DNA of 64,000 nt from the NCBI RefSeq assembly GCF_964355755.1, contig NC_092671.1, forward strand, positions 15,230,501 through 15,294,500, read 5' to 3'. Shown piece after piece: positions 59,001 to 64,000 of this stretch. Origin of the DNA: Antedon mediterranea. Its lineage: Eukaryota > Echinodermata > Crinoidea > Comatulida > Antedonidae. Position 1 is the first letter of the stretch; each line of letters starts with the position of its first letter. The notes under the pieces were generated by a model. The model ran no database searches. It was not told where the DNA came from and saw only the letters and a program-made list of their open reading frames with translations. The position numbers and the translations under genes are program-made.

Positions 59001-60518
59001 GTGTGTATTGAAAAACTATGGTTTACAAAGATAATTGGGTCAGGATTTTATTGTTTTTTTAAATAAATACAATCTACCATGGACAAATTAAACAGAAGGA
59101 CTTGCATAGGATGGGGATATTCTGCATTACATTATCAAGCTATTCACTAGGCCTAGGTGTCCTGCTCTGGGACAACTCAACGATACATTCGCAGCTAAGA
59201 AGATGATTAACAGGACTTGCGGTGGTAAGATTAAAAAACAATCCTATATTGTCAGGCCATTCACCTGGCCTAGTCAAACTTAAACAACGGTTCCTGCTCT
59301 TGGAAAGATAGCTTAACAGTATATGCGCAACTAAGATGACGTTTGTATATTTTGTAACAGTTTCAAGACAGACAGATGCAAGTCTTTCTGTTAAATTTAT
59401 TTTTAGAAATACAATGATTAAATTAAATGAATAGAAAGATTTGATGAATCTAGTTCCTAGTGGTAATAGTGTTCATAAATTGAAAGGGGACTGTAGAATA
59501 TAAACCTCATTGATCTGGGTGAGAAGCTTCACCCTAGCAGTAGCATTGCTCTCAAAACCTACAACAAACACCATGACTTGTTGCTGATACTTTTTCTTTT
59601 GAATAGTGTCACTTATTATCCTCTCCAACTCAATCTATTAAAAAATCAATCAATTTTAAAGAAAATTAAATGAAAATAAAGCATAACATATTTAAAATGA
59701 GAAATTTCCAAAATGCAAGTGAGTACTGCAAGCAGATCTATAGCATAACACCATTTTGATGGCCTTCAATAATTGATTTCATCCACAGAGAATAAAAGCT
59801 GTACACTTTGCCTAGGTTGTTTTAGGCCAACGTTTTGTAGACAAACCATGACCTTTAGGATCTGACAAGCAATAAAGTGTGACGCAGCAATTATAAACTA
59901 AAGGTATGGACATCAATTACAACTTTTAGTGAAAAGAGCATTACATCATTGAGCTTTAATATCTTACCAAATCAGGAACAAAATATGTAGCTTTATTTTC
60001 TTCCATAAGTTTTTCATTCAGTTCAAATGCAGCCATGGTCTAAAAATAAAAAGCAAAGATTAATTTGTAACCAATGTTTAGTGTAAAAAGACATCTAAAT
60101 ATAAGCATGGTGTTGATTATTGTCAATAGGCCAATTAGTATCTATTAAGATCCAAACATTATGTTTCTTATTAATTAATGGAAAAATGGGTTCAATAAAT
60201 CTTATCTTTACTAAGTTATAACTTAAAATCTAAAAAAAAAAATGATTATAGTAGTGTCTCTATAACATAAATTATAAGTTGATAATTGTAAAAATGCATT
60301 AAAAAAATTTGTATCACCACCACTCCACAATATTCAATGATTTTTTTCCTTCTTACCATATCAACTCTATTGTGTATTTTATTAAGTTCATATTGTGTCT
60401 CTTCTGCTCGACGTTTTGCCATTGATCGAGTTGTTTTATCAATTACAATCTGAGCTGGTGCATCTCCACGGTCCAAAAGAGACATGGACCCACAAAACGG
60501 AGTGTTCAAGGTATCCAT
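38435..60518 (-). CDS. large coiled-coil protein, about 1,540 residues, 35 coding exons, family not assigned
   Basis: All junctions are GT-AG and keep frame from ATG (60,518) to TGA (38,435). Exons: 60518-60357, 60039-59968, 59634-59506, 59015-58822, 58124-58039, 57864-57764, 57445-57278, 54969-54903, 54624-54518, 54248-54123, 53510-53388, 53243-53211, 52935-52869, 52651-52479, 52207-52091, 51913-51794, 51264-51145, 50833-50747, 50408-50157, 48061-47830, 47385-47322, 46870-46764, 46238-46131, 45999-45950, 45837-45653, 44752-44705, 44420-44228, 43889-43766, 43491-43415, 41738-41596, 41368-41203, 40285-40038, 39923-39784, 39472-39281, 38646-38435. Residues about 30-370 are helical and heptad-rich. 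A Ser tract and Lys/Ser linker follow, then more coiled coil at about 545-625 and 1,015-1,220, then a Ser/Pro-rich tail. No membrane segment, signal peptide or enzyme motif. It looks like a structural or ciliary/centrosomal protein, but that is inference. Confidence 0.85.
39558..39778 (+). mobile_element. tRNA-derived SINE, family A, copy 3 (most intact)
   Basis: GGAGCTGTAGCTTGGTGGTC supplies box A (TAGCTTGGTGG) and AGGGTTCAATCCTGACC supplies box B. The body follows (CCTAGTGCCAGGGTTGTAAC; CCTCAAATGAGACTTAGC), then the tail CTGTAATTGGCGAGTTGCTC and an A-rich end. Intronic in the coiled-coil gene, opposite strand. Confidence 0.8.
40560..41140 (+). pseudogene. 5'-truncated LINE, family L-A, C-terminal end
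   Basis: The reading frame continues SIERVQKRALRIIYGMNYVS, YESALKLSDLPSLVNRRVQL and so on to SPVPFLVRLINDEY and a stop at 40,932. It aligns with the end of the LINE at 33,724-35,205 (IERVQKRVLRIILG..., YDSALELTDMTTLASRRETL). The 3' UTR holds a run of about 30 T and CAGCC-TTTT-GGCTG. It lies antisense in an intron of the coiled-coil gene. Confidence 0.8.
41445..41533. mobile_element. MITE family M1, copy 2 (half element)
   Basis: Only one arm: GTGTCCATATATGGGTACAG ... CCATATTTGGGCACATCACA ... GAGAGTGTAAACAGAGCTTC. The other terminal repeat is missing. Confidence 0.65.
41887..43290. mobile_element. MITE family M1, copy 3, split by a hAT-like insertion
   Basis: The left half (TTAAAGCTCTGTCTACACTA..., to 41,972) and right half (43,225-43,290, ...GATAGTGTAGACATAGCTTA) rejoin into a normal M1 element when the 1,252-bp insert and one copy of CATCATGT are removed. 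Confidence 0.85.
41973..43224. mobile_element. non-autonomous hAT-like DNA transposon, 1,252 bp
   Basis: The terminal inverted repeats are CAGTGGCGTATCCAG at the left and CTGGATACGCCACTG (one base off) at the right, each followed inwards by a GGGGGGCCC-rich block. It is flanked by a perfect 8-bp duplication CATCATGT (41,965-41,972 and 43,225-43,232). An 8-bp target duplication with CAGnGGCG-type ends is characteristic of hAT elements. No transposase frame is present, so it must have been mobilised in trans. Confidence 0.88.
44815..44962. repeat. dispersed repeat 'GGGGACACCTTC' family, copy 2
   Basis: TCCTATTTAGTGGACATTTT ... ATTCAGGGGATACATC ... TTGTTGGGTTCTGAAGG ... AATAGGAGTTCTACTATA. It matches 46,365-46,535 along its length. 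Intronic. Confidence 0.65.
45115..45622. mobile_element. foldback-type MITE with about 45-bp terminal inverted repeats
   Basis: The left end GAGGTTTCGCAATCTTACGA...ACGATAACGGATACGTCA and the right end ...TGACGTATCCGTTTTCGTTA...TAAGGTTGCGAAACCTCC are inverted copies. About 420 bp of non-coding sequence lies between. The right end lies only about 30 bp from exon 25 (ends 45,653). Confidence 0.8.
46365..46535. repeat. dispersed repeat 'GGGGACACCTTC' family, copy 3
   Basis: GGGGACACTTTCCTGTGAAA ... TATTCAGGGGATACACA ... TTGTTGGGTCCTGAAGG ... AATAGGAATTCTACTGTA. Same orientation as copy 2. Confidence 0.65.
46585..46715. mobile_element. MITE family M1, copy 4
   Basis: CCCTGTCTACTCTATCAAAA ... GTGCCCATATATGGACACGA ... 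CCATATTTGGGCACACTTTT ... TGATAGTGTAGAAAGAGCTT. Both terminal repeats are present, with the inverted core. It lies about 50 bp 3' of exon 22 of the coiled-coil gene. Confidence 0.8.
48770..49582. mobile_element. DNA element with CAATAGACAC ends and a possible captured coding fragment
   Basis: The left end is CAATAGACACGTTTCGCGCT and the right end TCGCGAGCGAGAAATGTGTC followed by TATTG: inverted repeats that extend inwards (GGGTATACAATGGTAAACAA against TTGTTTACAAATCTATACCC). Inside, on the minus strand from about 49,479 to 49,240, a frame reads MATAECFCCKVHHKCCICWI, NREFNYTKSLNNIPVFNFQT, LAEWFASAPKDSGAKSWKLF and so on. The Cys/His-rich start looks metal-binding; the frame then breaks. It is GC-richer than its surroundings. 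Confidence 0.65.
50157..50408 (-). CDS. coiled-coil gene exon 19
   Basis: 84 codons, acceptor ATTCTTTTAG, donor GTAAGA, phase 0 at both ends. It encodes RHHPLYNLLTSDLDISDFLL, then KKLFKEYVDVDTQTEPLIVN, ending MSHDNDQQTAALW. Acidic with one amphipathic helix (DFLLKKLFKEYV). Its 3' end and donor are echoed about 170 nt downstream in the intron, at 49,968-50,004. Confidence 0.85.
51606..51750. mobile_element. MITE family M1, copy 5
   Basis: TTTAAAGCTCTGTCTACACT ... GTGCCCATATATGGTCACAA ... CATATTTGGGCACATCACAC ... GATAGTGTAGACAGAGCTTA. A nearly complete palindrome. It lies in an intron, about 45 bp from exon 16. Confidence 0.85.
52410..52473 (-). repeat. tRNA-like SINE fragment
   Basis: Minus strand TGGCATAATAGTAAGATGCT ... 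AACGGTTCAAATCCGAATG gives box A and box B at tRNA spacing. It lies within 10 bp of the donor of exon 14. Confidence 0.55.
53035..53205. repeat. dispersed repeat 'GGGGACACCTTC' family, copy 4
   Basis: CTATTTAGGGGACAGTTCCC ... TATTCAAGTGACAGTCCCAC ... TTGGGCCCTGAAAATG ... TTAATAAGGGTTGGACTGTA. It is diverged from copies 2 and 3 but collinear. Confidence 0.55.
54123..54248 (-). CDS. coiled-coil gene exon 10: serine tract
   Basis: 42 codons: EEHNGSGISKASSSTSSMPS, then a run of nine serines broken by Arg (SSSSRRSSTSSG). Phase 0 at both ends, acceptor AACTTAACCAAG, donor GTAAGG. The serine codons are mixed (TCT/TCA/TCG), so this is not a simple young trinucleotide expansion. It separates two coiled-coil blocks. 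Confidence 0.8.
55891..56030. mobile_element. MITE family M1, copy 6
   Basis: TTAAGTTCTGTCCATACTAT ... TGCCCAAATATGGTACTGAT ... CCATATATGGGCACATCGCA ... GATATTGTAGACAGAGCTTT. Both terminal repeats are present. It lies just 5' of the LINE fragment at 56,110. Confidence 0.82.
56110..57168 (+). pseudogene. 5'-truncated, frameshifted LINE (family L-B) with (TTATC)n tail
   Basis: The first frame (56,141-56,368) covers SDTGVPQGTVNAPKLYSLYT (motif B) and VKFADDTCTIG (motif C, FADD). Two bases out of register, the second frame (56,460-57,023, open from about 56,370) continues through KYLGIVFNDKLNWGDHIDFI, the thumb and on to a stop after IIQYNRKSRR. The tail is TTATCTTATCTTATCTTATC. The tail and motifs differ from family L-A, so this is a second LINE group, perhaps L2/Rex-like. 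It sits antisense in the 2.3-kb intron 7 of the coiled-coil gene. Confidence 0.82.
58180..58625 (+). pseudogene. LINE 3' end (family L-C) with stem-loop and (TTGAAC)n tail
   Basis: A frame reads DVPPFRLKISEYFVSVSGPR, IWNDLDDKLKHFKSLYTFRK and NLKKYLISLY, stop. This is the usual 'GPxxWNxLPxxxRxxxSLxxFKxxLKxYL' C-terminus of non-LTR ORF2. At 58,468-58,517 the UTR folds as TGGGGTCTT...AAGACCCCA with an inner ACAAG-AAA-CTTGT hairpin. It ends AATAAATGTTTTTTGAAC TTGAACTTG. Confidence 0.8.
60357..60518 (-). CDS. coiled-coil gene, first coding exon
   Basis: 54 codons from ATG: MDTLNTPFCGSMSLLDRGDA, then PAQIVIDKTTRSMAKRRAEE, then the start of the coiled coil TQYELNKIHNRVDM. Donor GTAAG. An acceptor (TTTGTGTTTAG) lies 17 nt before the ATG and a donor-like AG|gtagga near 60,932, so a non-coding exon 1 runs roughly 60,933-61,020. 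Confidence 0.85.
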
Positions 60519-60654
60519 ATTTTAATTGCTTTAAATCTAAACACAAATAATAAAGAAAAGGACAGAAAAATGTAGAACAGAACAGCAGCAGTTATTTTGG
60601 TAAACAATTAATATTATAAATATTTTATTTTTGTTTTGTTCTAAACATTTATTA

Positions 60655-60890
60655 TAAATCTAGGCCTATGCCTAACCCGGTGGCCTAGGGTCTAGGCCAA
60701 TATTATATAGGCCTACCTGGGCCTAGGCTAGCGAATGGGTAGGCCGGCCCGGGATCCGCCTGCTGCCCTAGCCTAGCTAGGCCTAGCCTCCTAATAATAA
60801 TAATAATAATAATAGGCTAGCCTGGGCCCTACTAGCTAGCTTGTGACTAGATTTTAGTTAGCCTAGGCCTAGTATATTATAAGGCTGCTT
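60655..60890. repeat. AGGCCTAGG-rich low-complexity block with (TAA)n
   Basis: Dense, overlapping AGGCCTA/CTAGGCC motifs, GC-richer than the window, with a (TAA)8-type microsatellite at about 60,791-60,814. It lies in the first intron of the coiled-coil gene. Confidence 0.75.
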
Positions 60891-60932
60891 AAAGCTTTCA
60901 TTATAGAACCTTCAGAAAACAGTATCCTACCT

Positions 60933-61987
60933 GTAAATAATATTATGAGTTAAATGAATAAAGTCGAGTCATTAATAATTCATTACAACAATTAGAAAAC
61001 CGATTATGTTGACAAAACACACCGCCATGACAGTTTTTACTTTGCTAATTGATTGATCACGTGGTACACGTTGCTATGATACATTCAATCAAAACCTTAA
61101 AAGTTCTGATTTGTTAGGTGCTTAATACAATTTAGTTGGTGGATCTTTAATTTTTCGTATTTTCAAAATATTTTTTTCCATATTAATGAATTGATGTGTA
61201 TCAGCAAAAAGTTCAGCAAGATTGATATTTAATAAAAATGTTCGTGATCGCCGAAATAAGAGTACATCTTATTGTTTATTTGTATTATTATTTATAGGAT
61301 GTGAAGCCAAATGTCTGTAAAAAAAAGACAACTTTTACACAAATTAAATTTAGCAGTTCATTCATATTACAGTATTCACTTTTTTTTTAGTGTAAGATAT
61401 TTAATATTAAAGATATTATCTGATAAATAATGTTTTAACATTTTTTGTTGAATATGCAATTTTAATGTCAGATATTGGATCATGATAGGCCTATCAGATA
61501 TTTATCCTACCTGGAAGTGAAATCATTATTTTTCATTCCTGTTTGTCTACGGAAGCGAATAACTTTATTAAAACAGCAAAATAGCCTTTCAACGCATCAA
61601 AAACTGATTTTATTAATATTCATTTTTCATGTTTTGGAGGAAAATACATCAAATATTTAAAAACGCAATCTGTATAATATTTGAAACACTGTTTACAAAT
61701 GAACATGGTAACTGTCACCCTGGTGTATATAAAAAAAATACATCGAAAACTCCATCAATCACGCGCGCACATCGCACGTCTTTCCCGCCACACCAATACG
61801 GCAGTCGTGCCAATAGAAAATTTTGAACCGGGCCTATAGTCATTTCAGGTTGTATAAACTCTAAATCAGTCATCCATTCCATAACAAATAACCCTAACTT
61901 TTAATTTAGAATTTTGAGACCTAATCACGTTTACGATTTTGTTAAAAATAATTTCTTCATGTTGTTTATATGTTAGTGTAATAAATA
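60933..61987. promoter_or_regulatory. shared head-to-head promoter interval (inferred)
   Basis: The coiled-coil gene's inferred non-coding exon 1 points left from about 61,020, and KIFBP starts at 61,988 on the other strand. At 61,056-61,082 are a palindromic CACGTG E-box and GTTGCTATGATAC, which matches the first half of an RFX X-box but not the second. Neither site is proven. A dispersed repeat occupies about 61,570-61,670. Confidence 0.4.
61570..61670. repeat. dispersed repeat, copy 2 (partner near 7,600)
   Basis: Shares CTGATTTTATTAAT, TTCATTTTTCATGTTTT and A-rich blocks with 7,595-7,750 in the same order and orientation. Confidence 0.55.
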
Positions 61988-62062
61988 ATGTCAACTTTCG
62001 ATCAGTTTCGATTGGCAAGCGGATGTAAACAGTACTTGGAAGCTAGGCACCTATCCGAAGAG
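61988..62062 (+). CDS. KIFBP: KIFBP exon 1
   Basis: 25 codons from ATG, donor GTTAGT, phase 0. The predicted helix KQYLEARHLSEE leads straight into exon 2. The ATG is preceded by an AT-rich leader with stops, so no longer start is available. Confidence 0.8.
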
Positions 62063-63186
62063 GTTAGTCGATGGCGAGCTCGCCTGTCGAAACACCATTG
62101 TCTCCCGGGTCCATTTTACCAGTGCGTAGGCCTAAATGTTGTAAGGTGGCATCGAATAGTACTGCTACTTATGCAACAGAATACAGCATGAATATAAATT
62201 AAAATTGAGCTTAGTTAATTGTTAAATGTGTCTTTAGCCCCAGAGTATAATGATGTAATTGTATCCTGAAATTTTCTAAATAAATGAGTTTTTTAATTAA
62301 TCTTAATAATAAATGAGTCAAAAGTAGGTAAAAGTTTTACAAAAAGAGGGATTTTGTTCCAAAGAGAGGATGCAACACTGTAAGTTTTGGTTCGAAAACG
62401 GGGAATAGATCGCAATGATTTGTCAGAGGAGTGAACGCAATGAAAGGAACGTATTGAGGAACAAAATGGGCATTACAAAAATAGAGAGTATACACAATTA
62501 TTAGGCCTAACCATATTATGTTTGACATTTCTACATACAGCTTTCACAGCATGACCCGGAAACAGAGCCATTCAAATCAAAGTACAAGGCTCGTGAGGTT
62601 CTGGCTGAACTCAAGAAAAGTCTGAGTGAATTTTCAGAACAAGAACAACAGGATTTCTCAGAAGGTAACATCATGCATAACAAATATGTAAACAATTGTT
62701 GCTGTGTCATATGTAGTATTCGTCCAATAAAAAAGTGCATTAGTCTGAGATTCAAAATATCTAAATATCTGTCCAATGATAATGTAATGCTATCAAGCAA
62801 AGGTTTAAACTCTGTTTAGTCAGCTCTACACTATCAATATAGTGTGATGTTCCCAAATATGGTAATTATATACCCAAATATGGTAGTAATATGACATCAT
62901 CATGTCCATATATATAGGCCCATCACATTTTTGTCACAAAGTTTGATAGTGTAGCTTGGTTTTTTAGCTCAATACTCATCAATTGATAATCATTCTCTTG
63001 TTCATGTTATTTGTTATAGATGTACTTGCATGTGAAGCCTTGTTGGAATACCAACTGGCTGTCAATTATATTGACACCACAGAGGTGTCAACTGGTGAAG
63101 AACATTTGAAGAAGGTTGAGAAAATGCTGCAAGACAAGCACCTGAGTTATCAGTTTGTTTCATTGCTTCTGAACACCTTGAATCAG
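61988..63186 (+). CDS. KIFBP: KIF1-binding protein (KIFBP/KBP), N-terminal three exons; gene runs past the window
   Basis: KIFBP is a TPR-like helical protein that binds kinesin motor domains and controls mitochondrial and axonal transport. Exons 61,988-62,062, 62,541-62,664 and 63,020-63,186 join in frame (122 residues). Exon 1 reads MSTFDQFRLASGCKQYLEAR plus HLSEE. Exon 2 carries PETEPFKSKYKAREVLAELK, matching the conserved 'PEKEPYKSKYxAR' segment of vertebrate KIFBP. Exon 3 has LEYQLAVNYIDTTEVSTGEE plus HLKK, matching 'xVNxIDTEELSxGEEHL'. The vertebrate acidic insert between them is shorter here. No further exon is recognisable before 64,000. Confidence 0.88.
62541..62664 (+). CDS. KIFBP: KIFBP exon 2
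   Basis: 41 codons plus one base, acceptor TTCTACATACAG, donor GTAACA. LSQHDPETEPFKSKYKAREV, LAELKKSLSEFSEQEQQDFS. The KSKY motif is the clearest family signature. Confidence 0.88.
62820..62955. mobile_element. MITE family M1, copy 7
   Basis: CAGCTCTACACTATCAATAT ... CCCAAATATGGTAGTAATAT ... CATGTCCATATATATAGGCC ... GTTTGATAGTGTAGCTTGG. The inner part of the left terminal repeat is shortened. In KIFBP intron 2. Confidence 0.75.
63020..63186 (+). CDS. KIFBP: KIFBP exon 3
   Basis: 167 nt, acceptor TTATTTGTTATAG, donor GTACAT, completing a GAT codon from exon 2 and ending in phase 0. It encodes the first TPR-like helices (YQLAVNYIDTTEVSTGEEHL; SYQFVSLLLNTLNQ). Confidence 0.88.
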
Positions 63187-64000
63187 GTACATAGTATGAT
63201 AACCATAGTAGAGCTCTTCCCGGTCCCTTTTGACTGGAAACTTTGTCTAGATATGAAAGGGGATGAGGGTGAATACAATCAGTGCGTGTGAATGAGACTT
63301 AAATTCTGATTGGTAATTTACAAGGCTGACTTATTTTGAATTAAGTTAACCGATCATTCTTCTTAATCTTTATTTCTCCCTTCCAATCATTAACATGTTT
63401 GTAATGTTAATGTTGTCGAATTATATAGCACTTTTAACAATCAGCAGATTTTCCAAAAGCGCTTGAAATAAAAATTGAGATGGGAGAGAAAACAGATTAA
63501 ATTACAAAAACTTAAAAAGATGGGTTTTTAAAATGGTTTTGAAATTAAAGGTGACTCTTGAATGGAATTGGGAAGATTATATTAAATATCCACTCTTGTT
63601 TACAAATCAGTTTCTGGTTCTGTGCAAAATTATCTGCAGGATTTATTTTCAATTCAAGTTACTTCTAAAATTTCACCTTTTTTAATCATTCTTGTTGGTC
63701 TGTATAGCACTTAAAAGTTTGTTGTTATTATATTGCTTGCTTTTATTTCTAAGTTTAAAAAAACAATTTATCCAAAACTTTGCTTTGTTGTTCGATGGAT
63801 TTGTTTTTCACGCTGCTCCTCTAGCCAGCTACCATTAGGAAAACGAGCCCTATTTAACGTGAGCTTTTAGTACCCCGGCTAACCCGGGGTACTATAATTG
63901 CCTGTAATTGTTTTGACCCTGATCAGTCTTGTTGATGGGTAATTAACAGAACAGTGGCCATCAATCATGCAGGAAAGTATCTGGGTACTAAAAGAGGCCA
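63187..64000 (+). other. KIFBP intron 3 (partial)
   Basis: No further coding exon is seen. Near the right edge, 63,868-63,894 forms a perfect 11-bp stem (TAGTACCCCGG with its complement, 5-nt loop), and a related GGGTACTAAAAG occurs at 63,985. The window end may therefore lie inside a repeat. Confidence 0.5.

Noticed and set aside
1-64000. CRISPR array, bacterial operon or defence island
   Set aside because: No spaced identical direct repeats of CRISPR type, no ribosome-binding-site-led gene clusters, and all supported genes are intron-split.

Overview
This is an AT-rich window of metazoan nuclear DNA: intron-split genes with GT-AG junctions, long introns and many fossil transposons, and no bacterial gene layout. 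The gene content (a synphilin-1 ankyrin gene, an alpha-2,8-sialyltransferase-type gene, KIFBP) suggests an invertebrate deuterostome. An echinoderm is my best guess, partly because of the many AGGCCTA-rich stretches, but the species is not determined.

Layout. (1) 1-13.5 kb has no well-supported coding gene. It holds one possible terminal exon (724-932), a small MITE, three tandem-repeat patches and retroposon ends. (2) 13,562-26,719, minus strand: the 5' part of a synphilin-1 (SNCAIP) orthologue. Six coding exons are in frame with each other (442 codons) and cover the start, an acidic/basic low-complexity region and the first ankyrin repeats. Its 3' exons are not visible. Its introns hold foldback elements, SINEs, LINE ends and a 1,514-bp tandem duplication. 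(3) 26.7-32.7 kb is intergenic or 5'-UTR territory with a 17-bp minisatellite and one orphan exon candidate. (4) 32,783-36,798, plus strand: a complete three-exon ST8Sia-family sialyltransferase of 409 residues, with a 5'-truncated LINE in intron 1. (5) 38,435-60,518, minus strand: a 35-exon gene for a coiled-coil protein of about 1,540 residues. I could splice it in frame from ATG to stop but cannot assign it to a named family. (6) 61,988 to beyond the right edge, plus strand: the first three coding exons of KIFBP, head-to-head with the coiled-coil gene.

The genes do not form an operon-like unit. SNCAIP and the sialyltransferase are divergent, the sialyltransferase and coiled-coil genes converge, and the coiled-coil and KIFBP genes share a promoter interval of about 1 kb.

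The repeats are the richest part: a palindromic MITE family with seven copies, one split by a hAT-like element with a perfect 8-bp target duplication; a tRNA-derived SINE family, one copy split by a LINE end; LINE 3' ends with conserved stem-loops; and several foldback elements. I see no convincing new defence or biosynthetic system. The best candidates for something undescribed are the unassigned coiled-coil gene, the 1.5-kb hairpin-headed tandem unit with an internal half-repeat, and the LINE 3' stem-loop family.
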